DNA of 64,000 bases from Vibrio marinisediminis (GCF_014050145.1 NZ_JACFYF010000002.1:372001-436000), one strand, 5' to 3'; shown: positions 20,120-29,643, numbered from the stretch's first letter. Made by a program: numbers and translations. Notes: generated from the sequence alone by a model not told the origin.

Positions 20120-21004
20120 TTAGATCAGTTTGTTATCAACTAAAAATTGTTTAGCGACCGATTCAATGCTCTTACCTTCCACATCAACCGATGCATTCAG
20201 CGTCGACATAACATTGTCATCAAGTAACGCGGCAAGAGTATTCAGCTGCGCTTCCAGTTTTGGGTTGTTTTCTAGCGTCTCTTGGCGAACGACTGGTGCC
20301 AAAGCGTAGTTAGGGAAGAAGCCTTTATCATCTTGTAGAATCACAAAGTTAAAGGCTTTAATGCGACCATCTGTCGCGAACACAAGTGAAACATCAACAT
20401 CACCCGTTTTCAGCGCTTGATAAGTTAAACCTGAGTTCATTTTCTTCACATTCTTACGCGCAAATTTGAATTTGTACTCTTTCTGCAGTGGTTTTAAACC
20501 ATCAGGACGAGCAGCAAATTCGACATTTGAAGCAAAAATTGCGTCTTTGCCTTCACCTTTCAGGTACGTCGCAAAATCAGAAATAGTCACAATGCCCTTT
20601 GCTGCCGCATCATCTGCGCGCATTGCTAATGCGTAGGTATTGTTTGCTTGTGAACGATTAAGCCAAACCAAACCTTTTTTGCCATCCAATTCTTTAATTG
20701 TTGCATATGCCTCATCAGCAGACATACGCTCTTTGATCTTGTTAAATGTGATCAACGATGTGCCGGTATATTCCCAGTACAGATCGATTTGCCCGTTTTC
20801 TTGCGCTTTACGAAGTACTGTTGAGCCCATACCATCGCGCTTATCAACATCATAACCTTGAGCTGCTAAGTATTGCTCAGTCATTGATGCAACAAGCAAT
20901 TGTTCTGTATAACCTTTACCACCAACAACCAGATCTGCTGCCTGCGAAAATGTTGATGTTAGCGCAATCACTGCTGCGCCAAAAAGAGTTGTAAATTTAG
21001 ACAT
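20120..21004 (-). CDS. Quaternary-amine (betaine/choline-type) ABC importer, binding protein
   Basis: A periplasmic binding protein of 294 residues from the OpuC/OsmF/ProX-like family. It has a signal peptide (to about QAA at residue 23) and then LVVGGKGYTEQLLVASMTEQYLAAQGYDVDKRDGMGSTVLRKAQENGQIDLYWEYTGTS, a family hallmark. The family binds glycine betaine, carnitine or choline. The exact ligand cannot be told here; the aromatic cage residues would need a structural alignment. GGAACGGAA precedes the ATG. It is the fourth importer gene. Confidence 0.9.
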   Translation of the reverse strand: MSKFTTLFGAAVIALTSTFSQAADLVVGGKGYTEQLLVASMTEQYLAAQGYDVDKRDGMGSTVLRKAQENGQIDLYWEYTGTSLITFNKIKERMSADEAYATIKELDGKKGLVWLNRSQANNTYALAMRADDAAAKGIVTISDFATYLKGEGKDAIFASNVEFAARPDGLKPLQKEYKFKFARKNVKKMNSGLTYQALKTGDVDVSLVFATDGRIKAFNFVILQDDKGFFPNYALAPVVRQETLENNPKLEAQLNTLAALLDDNVMSTLNASVDVEGKSIESVAKQFLVDNKLI

Positions 21005-21064
21005 TTTATTCCGTTCCTATCTATTTTTGTTTTCACGATGCTGTTCATCGACAGCTATTCAAAC

Positions 21065-21796
21065 TTAGTTTCGTAGAGGATTAACCCCTTTTCTGACCAC
21101 CACAAACGTCAACATACCTAGCATCATGTCGGCGAGAACCGCTAAACCTGCGGTAGGGATTGCTCCCGCAAGCATCATGCTTAACTCGTCTAAATCAATG
21201 CCAGTAAAAATCAGTTCGCCTAAGCCAGTGCCACCAATCAAGAACGCCAATGGTACAGTACCGATATTGATGGCAAATGCCGTGCGAATACCCGCCATAA
21301 TGACAAACATTGCATTGGGCAGTTCTACACGTAACAACTGTTGAAAAGGCGTCAGTCCCATACCAGTTGCTGCTTCTTTCAGATACTCGGGCACTGAAAT
21401 TAGCCCGGTATATGTGTTTCGCACAATCGGTAAAATCGTTGCAATGGCAAGTGCAAATATTGCAGGGGTATTACCAATACCCAGTAAAGTCATCGACAGT
21501 GCGAGTACCGCCAACGTCGGTACTGTTGTGCCAATATTGAAGACCTGCATGGCAAACTCTGAGAAACGACGCATAAACGGTCGACTCAATAAAATACCTG
21601 CGGGTATACCAATACAAACGGCAATCAAGCCTGAGATTATGGTCAGCTTTATGTGCTCGCCGGCTAGGTAAACAATATCTTCCCAGTAATACATGAAGTC
21701 ATCGATAAACCCATTCGCTTGTAAGGTTGAGCCGGTTACAAAAGCGGTGACCAGCAGAGCGAACATTAAGGTGTTACGGATCTGTTCTTGATTCAC
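21065..21796 (-). CDS. Quaternary-amine ABC importer, permease 2
   Basis: An inner-membrane permease of 243 residues, related to OpuCB/OpuCD and YehW/YehY. Its coupling-helix region reads LPIVRNTYTGLISVPEYLKEAATGMGLTPFQQLLRVELPNAM. The start codon is GTG, and its Shine-Dalgarno AAGGGG lies in the last codons of the ATPase gene, 3 bases upstream. The first 30 residues include a hydrophobic segment that the shorter sister permease lacks. Confidence 0.9.
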   Translation of the reverse strand: MNQEQIRNTLMFALLVTAFVTGSTLQANGFIDDFMYYWEDIVYLAGEHIKLTIISGLIAVCIGIPAGILLSRPFMRRFSEFAMQVFNIGTTVPTLAVLALSMTLLGIGNTPAIFALAIATILPIVRNTYTGLISVPEYLKEAATGMGLTPFQQLLRVELPNAMFVIMAGIRTAFAINIGTVPLAFLIGGTGLGELIFTGIDLDELSMMLAGAIPTAGLAVLADMMLGMLTFVVVRKGVNPLRN

Positions 21797-21799
21797 TCT

Positions 21800-22921
21800 C
21801 TACCCCTTAGTCTGATATTTCGCGCCAAGATGATGCGTAATACCGCGCTGGGATACTTCACCACATAAACGACCGTCTGCATCGACAACCGGAAGCCAAG
21901 AGGTATCGAAAGCAAACATTTTAGACACGACTGCACGTAACTCTTGATCATGTTTCATGACCACAGGAACCCCTGCATAATGTTCGCCACAAAGCCCACG
22001 TTTTGTCGCGGCCATCTCTTTGGTAATGATACCCACAGGTTGATGTTGCTTGTTGACCATCACAATCATGCCATGACCGTATTCGTCCATTTTTGCCGCT
22101 GCTTGCGTTAGCGGTTCGTCAGCCTTCACAATCGGCACCTGCGTTTCCATCACTTCACCAGCCGTCGCCAGTTGCAAACGCTTAAGTGTGCGGTCATTAC
22201 CAACGAAATCTGCAACAAAGTCAGTTTCCGGTTGGGCAAGTAAGCGATCAGGGCTTGAGTATTGCTCCAATTTACCATCTCGGAAAATGGCGATTTTATT
22301 TGCCATTTTGACGGCTTCATCGATGTCGTGTGAAACAAACATGATGGTCTTGTTGAGCTCCTTATTCATTTTTAGGAACTCATCTTGGATCACTTCACGG
22401 TTGATTGGATCAATCGCGCCGAAAGGTTCATCCATCAATAGAACTGGAGCATCCGCTGCGAGTGCACGGATAACGCCAACACGTTGCTGCTGACCACCCG
22501 ATAGTTCGTTAGGAAAACGCTTCATAAAGGTGTTAGGTTCTAGCGCAACCATATCGAGAAGATCTTTCGCCCTTTGGTGGCAACGTTTGACATCCCACCC
22601 CATCAATTTCGGTACGAGTGAAATGTTCTCTTCAATGGTCATATTTGGAAACAGACCAATTTGCTGAATTACGTAACCGATATTTCGGCGTAACGTCACT
22701 GTATCGATATCGGTGGTGTCTTCGCCATTGATCAGCACACGACCTGAGGTCGGTGTGATAAGACGGTTGATCATTTTTAACGTCGTTGTTTTGCCACAAC
22801 CAGATGGACCTAGCAGTACACAGATTTCTCCCGTCGGGACTTCCATGCTGATATGGTCTGCGGCTGTAGTCACACCCTGAGGCGTTTCGAAAATCTTGGT
22901 TAGGTTATCAAGTTGGATCAT
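21800..22921 (-). CDS. Quaternary-amine ABC importer, ATP-binding protein with CBS domains
   Basis: A 373-residue ATPase of the OpuCA/ProV family. Walker A is GPSGCGKTT (about residues 38-46), the signature LSGGQQQR (about 140), Walker B VLLMDEPFGAID. The C-terminal 130 residues are two CBS domains (QVPIVKADEPLTQAAAKMDEYGHGMIVMV and GVPVVMKHDQELRAVVSKMFAFDTSWLPVVD), which in OpuA-type importers sense ionic strength or nucleotides. It sits between the two permease genes, a usual order for this family. Confidence 0.92.
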   Translation of the reverse strand: MIQLDNLTKIFETPQGVTTAADHISMEVPTGEICVLLGPSGCGKTTTLKMINRLITPTSGRVLINGEDTTDIDTVTLRRNIGYVIQQIGLFPNMTIEENISLVPKLMGWDVKRCHQRAKDLLDMVALEPNTFMKRFPNELSGGQQQRVGVIRALAADAPVLLMDEPFGAIDPINREVIQDEFLKMNKELNKTIMFVSHDIDEAVKMANKIAIFRDGKLEQYSSPDRLLAQPETDFVADFVGNDRTLKRLQLATAGEVMETQVPIVKADEPLTQAAAKMDEYGHGMIVMVNKQHQPVGIITKEMAATKRGLCGEHYAGVPVVMKHDQELRAVVSKMFAFDTSWLPVVDADGRLCGEVSQRGITHHLGAKYQTKG

Positions 22922-22958
22922 AAAATCAGTCTCTTCGAATGTCTTTGTCTACACAGGG

Positions 22959-23615
22959 TTAGCTGCAAATAACAACGCCGTTTGGCGTCAATTTCTTTTG
23001 GACTTTAGCTAGGCCCATATCGGCAATGATGGCAAGCAGACTTACTGTCACGGCACCAACAATCAGTTGGCGCGGGTCAGACTGGCTAATACCACGAGCG
23101 ATAAAGGTCCCCAGACCTCCTGCTCCGATATAGGTCGCTATCGCCATGACACCGATGTTCATAACAACTGCCATTCGCACGCCTGCCATAATCACAGGGA
23201 TAGCCATTGGAATTTCAACGAGACGTAGACGCTGCATACTGGTTAATCCCATTCCTCGCGCTGCTTCGCGAAGTGCTGGGTCGACATTATTAATCGCCGT
23301 GTAAGTGTTGCGAATAATTGGCAACTGCGAGTAAAGCAAAACCGCAATGACCGCGGGTAAATAACCTATACCTTGTCCAATCATAGAAAGTGCTGGAATC
23401 ATGATGCCAAATAAGGCAATCGACGGTATGGTGATAATGATAGAAGCAACATACAGTACGATGTTTGCTGCTCGCTGGCTTTGGGTGATCGCAATACCAA
23501 TTGGTACGCCAGTTATTATCGCTAATCCGACTGCTAAGCTAACAAGTGATAAGTGCTCAACCGTGCGCGATACGATGATCTCCCAATTCTCCAGAAAAAA
23601 GGTAAATACTTCCAA
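22959..23615 (-). CDS. Quaternary-amine ABC importer, permease 1
   Basis: A 218-residue inner-membrane permease with about six hydrophobic segments and the coupling motif LPIIRNTYTAINNVDPALREAARGMGLTSMQRLRLVEIPMAIPVIMAG. It is a sister of the second permease. The start must be TTG: the only earlier in-frame codons run into a stop, and AGAGG lies 4 bases upstream of the TTG. It is the first gene of the importer operon, 445 bases downstream of ihfB. Confidence 0.88.
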   Translation of the reverse strand: MEVFTFFLENWEIIVSRTVEHLSLVSLAVGLAIITGVPIGIAITQSQRAANIVLYVASIIITIPSIALFGIMIPALSMIGQGIGYLPAVIAVLLYSQLPIIRNTYTAINNVDPALREAARGMGLTSMQRLRLVEIPMAIPVIMAGVRMAVVMNIGVMAIATYIGAGGLGTFIARGISQSDPRQLIVGAVTVSLLAIIADMGLAKVQKKLTPNGVVICS

Positions 23616-23794
23616 ATCAAACCTCTGGATATTGTTGAAATAGGACTAAGTTCAGCCCAAGAAGGGATGTAGATTGCGTTGTACTTTATAGATGATTAAG
23701 GCGTTATTTCAGCCTTTAAAGTCTGATGTGCTTCACTTTTGAGCGAAGCAATTTAAACGTCTATATAAACAGCCAGATGCATACTTATTAGACT

Positions 23795-23813
23795 GGAAAT
23801 TGTAATAATTTCC
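23795..23813. repeat. Operator-like inverted repeat upstream of importer operon
   Basis: GGAAATT-GTAAT-AATTTCC is a perfect 7-bp inverted repeat, about 180 bases before the importer start codon. It could be a repressor site or an RNA hairpin. Confidence 0.35.
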
Positions 23814-23963
23814 GAATTACTGCGTGAAGAATGATAACAATCCGATATATTTTGTCAAATCCACTCAATTTTTGTGTGAATAACGGACGATTAATGAACA
23901 AAATATTATGTTTTAACGCTCAATTATTGAACAAAGATCGCAAATTTACTTTAATTTATGCAC

Positions 23964-23997
23964 AAAAAAACGGCATGCCCTAAAAGCATGCCGTTTT
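23964..23997 (-). terminator. Terminator of ihfB
   Basis: CGGCATGC (23971-23978) pairs with GCATGCCG (23986-23993), flanked by seven As and four Ts. On the minus strand the stem is followed by a run of seven Ts. Confidence 0.9.
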
Positions 23998-24060
23998 ACA
24001 ATTATTTCGTCGGTTAGATCACATTTTTATCAATTTAACCGTAGCCGAGATGAGACAGTC

Positions 24061-24342
24061 TTAACCCAGATTAACGCGTTCGCGCAACTCTTTACCTGGT
24101 TTAAAATGAGGAACATGTTTGCCCTCAAGCTCAACTTTATCACCCGTTTTTGGGTTGCGTCCAACTCTAGGTTCGCGGTAGTGAAGTGAGAAACTGCCGA
24201 AGCCGCGAATCTCAATGCGTTCACCCTTCTCAAGTGTTGACGCCATGTGCTCAAGAATATCTTTCACAGCGTCTTCGACTTCTTTCGCTGAAAGATGAGT
24301 TTGCTCAGCGCAGAGTCTTTCAATCAGTTCAGACTTAGTCAT
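24061..24342 (-). CDS. ihfB: Integration host factor subunit beta
   Basis: One half of the IHF heterodimer, which bends DNA at specific sites and supports sigma-54 promoters, recombination and replication. From ATG 24342 the protein has 93 residues: [67 protein letters not shown], with the DNA-intercalating proline in the GRNPKTG arm. A start 27 bases upstream is also in frame, but AGGGA and the family start favour 24342. It follows rpsA, as in E. coli, but has its own terminator and is not directly linked to lapA here. Confidence 0.97.
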   Translation of the reverse strand: MTKSELIERLCAEQTHLSAKEVEDAVKDILEHMASTLEKGERIEIRGFGSFSLHYREPRVGRNPKTGDKVELEGKHVPHFKPGKELRERVNLG

Positions 24343-24500
24343 AGTTTCCCTCGTAGAGTAATTTATCACTTATTATAGTAACTAATATCAATTCCAACAA
24401 ACACTTGCTAGTAATTCTAGACAATATTTATACAAGATGTGCAACTCTAAATCGCTTTCTTAATAACCAGTTGCAAAAATTGGTATTAGCCCACAGAAAT

Positions 24501-24527
24501 AAAAAAGGAGCCTTTCGGCTCCTTTTT
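24501..24527 (-). terminator. Terminator of rpsA
   Basis: GGAGCC (24507-24512) pairs with GGCTCC (24517-24522) across a UUUC-type loop, with A- and T-runs on either side. Confidence 0.9.
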
Positions 24528-24544
24528 GCTATAAGGGAATTAAA

Positions 24545-26215
24545 TTATTCGCCTTTAGCTGCTTTGAAAGCGTCTGCCATAGCGTTACCGAATGCAGCGT
24601 CATCTTGCTTGTTGATAGATGCCATTGCTTCTTGCTCATCAGCTTCGTCTTTAGCTTTGATAGATAGGTTGATTACGCGGTTTTTACGGTCTACACCAGT
24701 AAATTTCGCTTCAACGCTGTCACCAACGCTTAGGATTAGAGATGCGTCTTCTACGCGGTCACGAGCGATTTCAGAAACGCGGATGTAACCTTCTACGCCT
24801 TCTTCAAGCTCGATAGTTGCGCCTTTAGCGTCTACTGCAGTTACAGTACCGTTAACAAGAACGCCTTTCTTCTTCTCAGAAACGTAAGCATTGAATGGGT
24901 CATTTTCCATTTGCTTAACGCCTAGAGAGATACGCTCACGCTCTGCGTCTACTGCTAGAACTACTGCAGAGATCTCGTCGCCTTTCTTGTACTCACGTAC
25001 AGCTTCTTCGCCAGCAACATTCCAAGAAATGTCAGATAGGTGAACTAGACCGTCGATGCCGCCGTCAAGACCGATGAAGATACCGAAGTCAGTGATTGAC
25101 TTGATCTTACCAGTAACTTGGTCGCCTTTAGCTTGCGCTTCAGCGAATGACTGCCATGGGTTAGCTTTACATTGTTTTAGACCTAGAGAGATACGACGAC
25201 GTTCTTCGTCAATCTCAAGAACCATAACCTCAACTTCGTCGCCTACATTAACAACTTTAGATGGGTGGATGTTCTTGTTAGTCCAATCCATTTCAGAAAC
25301 GTGTACTAGACCTTCAACGCCTTCTTCGATTTCTACGAAGCAGCCGTAATCAGTTAGGTTAGTAACACGACCAGAAAGCTTGTGACCTTCTGGGTAACGT
25401 TTAGCGATTGCTACCCATGGATCTTCGCCAAGTTGCTTAAGACCTAGTGATACGCGAGTACGCTCACGGTCAAACTTAAGAACTTTAACTAGGATCTCGT
25501 CACCTACGTTAACGATTTCTGATGGGTGCTTAACGCGTTTCCAAGCCATATCTGTGATATGTAGAAGACCGTCAACACCACCTAGATCAACGAATGCACC
25601 GTAGTCAGTAAGGTTCTTAACGATACCTTTAACTTCTGCGCCTTCTTGTAGGTTTTCAAGTAGCTCGTCACGTTCAACGCTGTTTTCAGATTCGATAACT
25701 GCACGACGTGAAACAACTACGTTGTTACGCTTCTGATCAAGTTTGATAACTTTGAACTCTAGCTCTTTGTTTTCTAGGTGAGCTGTGTCACGGATAGGAC
25801 GTACGTCTACTAGAGAACCAGGAAGGAAGGCACGGATACCGTTTAATTCAACAGTGAAACCACCTTTAACTTTACCGTTGATGATACCAACAACAGTTTC
25901 AGCTTCTTCGTAAGCCTTCTCAAGTACAATCCAAGCTTCGTGACGCTTCGCTTTCTCACGAGAAAGTTGAGTCTCACCAAAACCGTCTTCTACTGCGTCT
26001 AGAGCTACGTCTACTTCAGAACCAACTTCAACTTCAAGTTCGCCAGCAGCGTTCTTGAACTGTTCAGCAGGGATAGCAGATTCAGACTTAAGACCAGCAT
26101 CAACAAGAACGTAACCGTTCTCGATAGCTACTACAGTACCTTTAACGATACTGCCTTGTTGGAATTCAGTTTCGTTTAGAAACTCTTCAAAGAGTTGAGC
26201 AAAAGATTCAGTCAT
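24545..26215 (-). CDS. rpsA: 30S ribosomal protein S1
   Basis: Binds mRNA and lets the 30S subunit start on structured or weak leaders. The 556 residues hold six S1 (OB-fold) repeats. The first two are divergent (ribosome docking) and the rest carry RNA-binding patterns such as [23 protein letters not shown]. The ATG lacks a strong Shine-Dalgarno; only GAAG is present, as is usual for rpsA, whose leader folds into hairpins and is repressed by S1 itself. It is followed by its own terminator and ihfB, and preceded by cmk. Confidence 0.98.
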   Translation of the reverse strand: MTESFAQLFEEFLNETEFQQGSIVKGTVVAIENGYVLVDAGLKSESAIPAEQFKNAAGELEVEVGSEVDVALDAVEDGFGETQLSREKAKRHEAWIVLEKAYEEAETVVGIINGKVKGGFTVELNGIRAFLPGSLVDVRPIRDTAHLENKELEFKVIKLDQKRNNVVVSRRAVIESENSVERDELLENLQEGAEVKGIVKNLTDYGAFVDLGGVDGLLHITDMAWKRVKHPSEIVNVGDEILVKVLKFDRERTRVSLGLKQLGEDPWVAIAKRYPEGHKLSGRVTNLTDYGCFVEIEEGVEGLVHVSEMDWTNKNIHPSKVVNVGDEVEVMVLEIDEERRRISLGLKQCKANPWQSFAEAQAKGDQVTGKIKSITDFGIFIGLDGGIDGLVHLSDISWNVAGEEAVREYKKGDEISAVVLAVDAERERISLGVKQMENDPFNAYVSEKKKGVLVNGTVTAVDAKGATIELEEGVEGYIRVSEIARDRVEDASLILSVGDSVEAKFTGVDRKNRVINLSIKAKDEADEQEAMASINKQDDAAFGNAMADAFKAAKGE

Positions 26216-26323
26216 TTATTTAATCTTCAATAAATTAAACGTCCACGGGTATCCTACCGCATGGGGTTATTAAATTCGCCAGTCATCATCCTTGCGACCA
26301 ACGCTCTGAGCTGACCCCGCTAA
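26216..26323 (-). promoter_or_regulatory. rpsA leader with GGA-loop hairpin
   Basis: On the minus strand the leader contains GGT-AGGAT-ACC (26258-26248), a short hairpin that shows AGGA in its loop, followed by an unstructured AU stretch and GAAG before the ATG. This resembles the known self-regulated rpsA start region of gammaproteobacteria. The full fold was not computed. Confidence 0.45.
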
Positions 26324-27004
26324 TTACGCAGTCAGTTTAGATTCAATATATTGTAGTGCTTTTTCGACAACTTCGTCGATACCCATCGACGTAGAATCTA
26401 GCACTAGAGCGTCCTCAGCTGGGCGCAACGGCGCCACAGGGCGATTACGATCTCGATCGTCTCGCTCTTGGATCTCGCTCAAAAGGTCGTCAAATTTAAC
26501 ATCTAACCCCTTGCCTTGCAACTGTTTAAGGCGGCGTAGCGCTCGCTCTTCTGCACTGGCATCAAGGAAGATTTTGGCTTCTGCCTGTGGGAATACAACC
26601 GTACCCATATCACGACCATCGGCAACTAAGCCAACGCCTTCAGCGAAAGCACGCTGACGACGGAGCAATGCTTCACGAACTCGTGGCAATGCTGCTACTT
26701 TGGAAGCCGCCATTCCTGTTTGCTCTTTACGAAGCTCACCAGAAACATCTTCACCTTCCAGAATCACTTTAACTAGATCACCTTCTGCAATAAATTGAAC
26801 ATCAAGGTGTGTGGCTAATGCCACTAGCGCGTCTTCTGATTCAAGATCAACACCATGGTGGATAGCCGCTAGCGCGAGAACTCGATAAATTGCGCCTGAA
26901 TCCAGCAAATGAAAACCGAGCTTATTCGCGAGTTGCATACAAAGTGTGCCTTTACCCGCACCACTTGGTCCATCTACAGTAATAACTGGCGTGTGAGAGG
27001 ACAT
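26324..27004 (-). CDS. cmk: Cytidylate kinase
   Basis: Phosphorylates CMP and dCMP to the diphosphates. From ATG 27004 the protein has 226 residues. Walker A is GPSGAGKGT (about residues 12-20), followed by [15 protein letters not shown], the NMP-binding [24 protein letters not shown], and [13 protein letters not shown]. An in-frame start 12 bases upstream is possible, but TGGAG at the right distance favours 27004. It precedes rpsA, the usual cmk-rpsA pair. Confidence 0.96.
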   Translation of the reverse strand: MSSHTPVITVDGPSGAGKGTLCMQLANKLGFHLLDSGAIYRVLALAAIHHGVDLESEDALVALATHLDVQFIAEGDLVKVILEGEDVSGELRKEQTGMAASKVAALPRVREALLRRQRAFAEGVGLVADGRDMGTVVFPQAEAKIFLDASAEERALRRLKQLQGKGLDVKFDDLLSEIQERDDRDRNRPVAPLRPAEDALVLDSTSMGIDEVVEKALQYIESKLTA

Positions 27005-27176
27005 GAAATACTCCAAGTTGCTTGTCGCCAGAGCGATTCTACCCTGACTTTTTCGGCGTCAAATTATAGAGCGAAATCAACTTAGGTTCTAGGGAAGTTT
27101 TCGTTTAAATACATATAGAGTAAAACGAGGGGAGGCAACCCAAGCAGTATGTCGCTACTACTTAGGTTAGAAGACT

Positions 27177-27476
27177 CTATAGTTGGATACGGGCAACGTT
27201 TTTGGCGACGGTTCTTTCGCCAATGCCATTGACCTTAGCCAGATCTTCTATTTTTTCAAAAGGACCTTGTTGATTACGATACTCAACGATTGCTTGCGCT
27301 TTCTTTAATCCAATGCCGTTCAGTAAGTCTGCAATTTCCTGCGCCGACGCTTGGTTTACATTGACCACTATCTCAATACCATCGTATTTCGGGTCTTCTA
27401 CCACTTTTTCTGCGGCATAGGAAAAGGGGGTTGCTAAGGCAAAAATAACAGTTAAAAAGAGAGCTTTGATTTTCAT
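27177..27476 (-). CDS. comEA: ComEA-type periplasmic DNA-binding protein
   Basis: Binds and ratchets incoming DNA in the periplasm during natural transformation. The 99 residues begin with a signal peptide (to about SYA at residue 21) and end with a helix-hairpin-helix pair: NVNQASAQEIADLLNGIGLKKAQAIVEYR and KIEDLAKVNGIGERTVAKNVARIQL. AAGGAA lies 5 bases before the ATG. In Vibrio cholerae the same gene sits next to ppiD and is induced on chitin through TfoX and QstR. A palindrome at 27499-27512 lies between its likely promoter and start. Confidence 0.93.
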   Translation of the reverse strand: MKIKALFLTVIFALATPFSYAAEKVVEDPKYDGIEIVVNVNQASAQEIADLLNGIGLKKAQAIVEYRNQQGPFEKIEDLAKVNGIGERTVAKNVARIQL

Positions 27477-27498
27477 AGTGGTTCCTTATTAACGAAGT

Positions 27499-27512
27499 GG
27501 TGAACCTTCACC
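27499..27512. promoter_or_regulatory. 14-base palindrome before comEA
   Basis: GGTGAA-CC-TTCACC is a perfect palindrome 23 to 36 bases before the comEA ATG. A possible promoter (TTGCAG at 27550-27545, 17 bases, TTATTC at 27527-27522) would start transcription just upstream of it, so it may be an operator or leader element. Confidence 0.35.
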
Positions 27513-27548
27513 ATAAGCGCAGAATAAGGTGTTGTTAATTGCAGCTGC

Positions 27549-27583
27549 AAAAAATAAAACGGACAGCCTGAGCTGTCCGTTTT
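27549..27583 (-). terminator. Terminator of ppiD
   Basis: AAAACGGACAG (27556-27566) pairs with CTGTCCGTTTT (27573-27583). On the minus strand it is followed by TTATTTTTT. It overlaps the presumed comEA promoter. Confidence 0.85.
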
Positions 27584-27612
27584 GATAGTTATGTGAGTTA
27601 CATGCTTACGCG

Positions 27613-29472
27613 TTATTGCGTCACAGCCGTGTACTCAATATCAATCGTCTTACGTAAAATGCTAATCAGACCTTCTAGGTTCTGTTGCGCATTCATCTGT
27701 ACAAGTTGGTTTGCAATTTGCTCGTTGTACTGCGTATTGAATACATCAGAAACAGCATCTAGCTCAACAACGACAATATCACCGTCAAACGTTTTTGATT
27801 GTGCGAACTCAACATTGCCTGCCATTGGTTTTGGCATTGCAAAGACAACTTTTGCTAGCGGTGAACTACGGTCAATCGCAGCTTTATCGCCAAACGCTAA
27901 ACCACTTTCAGCCAAAATAGCTTGGTTACCCGCTTTTAGCTCAGAGACCACTTTGGTCGCAAGCGCAATCGCGTTTTGCTCGCCTTTCACTCGAGATAGT
28001 TGAGCTACCACTTGCTCTTGAACTTCTTCAAGAGGTAGTACGGTTTCATCGCGAGTGTCTTCTACACGAACCACAATCACGTGCTCTGGCGCAACTTCGA
28101 TAACTTCAGAGTTTAGACCGTCTTCTTTCACTTCAGGGCTGAGAATCGCTTGCATTACTGCAGGAGCAGTAAGCAATGCTGGCGCGTCCGCTTGAGAGAT
28201 AAAGTCCGTCGTTACGATCTTCGCACCAATCGCTTCCGCTGCGTCATCTAATGAATCAGGGAATTCAAAGGCGACTTTCTCAAGTTCACTTTGCAGTTCA
28301 TAGAACTGATCTACGGCTTGTTGGTCACGAAGCTCTTGCTTGATGGTTTCAGCTACTTCCGCATATGGTTTTGCAACCGCGTCTTTGAGTTCATCAAGTT
28401 TGATAATGTGGTAACCAAAATCAGACTTCACAAGACCCGTAACTTCACCTTGAGTTTGTAGTGCAAACGCTGCAGCTTCAAACGCAGGGTCCATCACTCC
28501 ACGCTCAATCCAACCTAGAGAACCGCCCTCTTCTGAGCTACCGATATCTTCAGATTTTTCTTCAGCTAAAGTAGCAAAGTCAGCACCGGCATTTAACTCA
28601 TCAAGAATCGCTTGTGCTTTAGCTTCGTCATCACCCTGAATTAGGATGTGGCTTACTTTACGCTGCTCTTCTGATGAGTACTTATCAAGATGCTCTTGGT
28701 AGTACTGCTTCGCTTGCTCGTCTGAAACTTCAATTGAGTTCTTTAACGCTTCAGCAGACAGTTCAATGTAGGCAACTTTCGCTTGTTCAGGACGCGTGTA
28801 ACGCTCTGGATTTTGCTGATAGTAATCTTGGATTTCTTCTTCCGTCAGCTCAACTTTGTTAGCAAAGTCAGCCAGTGAAAGATTAATTGTTCTCACTTCA
28901 CGAGTCTGCATGATCAGCTTACTTTGCGCAGACACTTCACCCGGTAGAGAAAAATCACTCGCTTGTACTGCCGACATCAGTTGGTTACGAACTAAGTCAC
29001 GGCGTAGATATTCAGCAAAACTCTCAGGGCTGTAGCCTGCACGACGAAGCGCAGACTGGTATACATCTTGGCTAAACTGCCCATCAACTTGGAATTGAGG
29101 CATCGCAAGGATTAGTTCACGCACTTGCACATCACTAACACGCAAGCCCAATGCTTGTGCGTGCTGCTCGAGCAGTGCATCGTTAACCATACGATCTAAA
29201 ACTGATTGGCGGAAAGACGCTACATAAGTAGGGTCAGCTAGTAAGTTTGAGAAGTAATCACCAAGCTGTGCTTGCATACGATTACGTTCATTTTGATATG
29301 CCTGCTCGAACTCACCACGACTGATTTCGACATTACCTACTTTCGCTGCAACATTGCTGCCGCCACCTACGATGTAGCTACCTACACCCGCAAATACGAA
29401 AGATAGAATAATGAGGCCTAGGATAATTTTAACCGCGATGCTATTCACGCCTTCGCGCAATCGGTCCATCAT
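27613..29472 (-). CDS. ppiD: Periplasmic folding chaperone PpiD
   Basis: An inner-membrane anchored chaperone that helps proteins leaving the Sec channel. The 619 residues (E. coli 623) contain one membrane helix (about residues 14-35), an N-terminal SurA-like chaperone domain, a parvulin domain at about 265-360 (RKVSHILIQGDDEAKAQAILDELNAGADFATLAEEKSEDIGSSEEGG...), and a C-terminal chaperone part. The parvulin domain of PpiD is often catalytically weak. It lies 171 bases after hupB, in the E. coli and Vibrio order, behind the hupB terminator. Confidence 0.97.
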   Translation of the reverse strand: MMDRLREGVNSIAVKIILGLIILSFVFAGVGSYIVGGGSNVAAKVGNVEISRGEFEQAYQNERNRMQAQLGDYFSNLLADPTYVASFRQSVLDRMVNDALLEQHAQALGLRVSDVQVRELILAMPQFQVDGQFSQDVYQSALRRAGYSPESFAEYLRRDLVRNQLMSAVQASDFSLPGEVSAQSKLIMQTREVRTINLSLADFANKVELTEEEIQDYYQQNPERYTRPEQAKVAYIELSAEALKNSIEVSDEQAKQYYQEHLDKYSSEEQRKVSHILIQGDDEAKAQAILDELNAGADFATLAEEKSEDIGSSEEGGSLGWIERGVMDPAFEAAAFALQTQGEVTGLVKSDFGYHIIKLDELKDAVAKPYAEVAETIKQELRDQQAVDQFYELQSELEKVAFEFPDSLDDAAEAIGAKIVTTDFISQADAPALLTAPAVMQAILSPEVKEDGLNSEVIEVAPEHVIVVRVEDTRDETVLPLEEVQEQVVAQLSRVKGEQNAIALATKVVSELKAGNQAILAESGLAFGDKAAIDRSSPLAKVVFAMPKPMAGNVEFAQSKTFDGDIVVVELDAVSDVFNTQYNEQIANQLVQMNAQQNLEGLISILRKTIDIEYTAVTQ

Positions 29473-29565
29473 ACTTTTGTTACTCTCCGCGTATGAACCG
29501 CAATTACCTCAGCTTGAGGCAACACGATGTTCATTAATTTAAATTCAGTAGCGCGATAATATCAG

Positions 29566-29594
29566 AAAAAGAAAAGCGCATCAGTATGATGCGC
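29566..29594 (-). terminator. Terminator of hupB
   Basis: GCGCATCA (29576-29583) pairs with TGATGCGC (29587-29594). On the minus strand it is followed by TTTTCTTTTTC. Confidence 0.85.
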
Positions 29595-29643
29595 AGAATT
29601 TAAAAAGGTTCTAACAAACTACTGAAAAAGTAGCTCGTCTAGA

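Larger units (their letters stand above)
23616..24060. other. Intergenic region between ihfB and the quaternary-amine importer operon
   Basis: About 445 AT-rich bases. It holds the ihfB terminator (23964-23997), a 7-bp inverted repeat GGAAATT-N5-AATTTCC (23795-23813), and a TATAAA box on the minus strand near 23684-23689 without a good -35. No credible gene is seen. Confidence 0.5.

Noticed and set aside
23894-23983. 29-codon ORF (MNKILCFNAQLL...) upstream of the importer operon
   Set aside because: Its Shine-Dalgarno is weak and it ends inside the ihfB terminator, so it is probably chance.
27477-27560. Search for a classical CRP-S competence site before comEA
   Set aside because: No TGCGA-N6-TCGCA type site is present; only TTGCAGCTGCAA and a different palindrome were found.
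27593-28003. 136-codon plus-strand ORF opposite ppiD
   Set aside because: It lies inside ppiD on the other strand, with no ribosome-binding site or recognisable domain.
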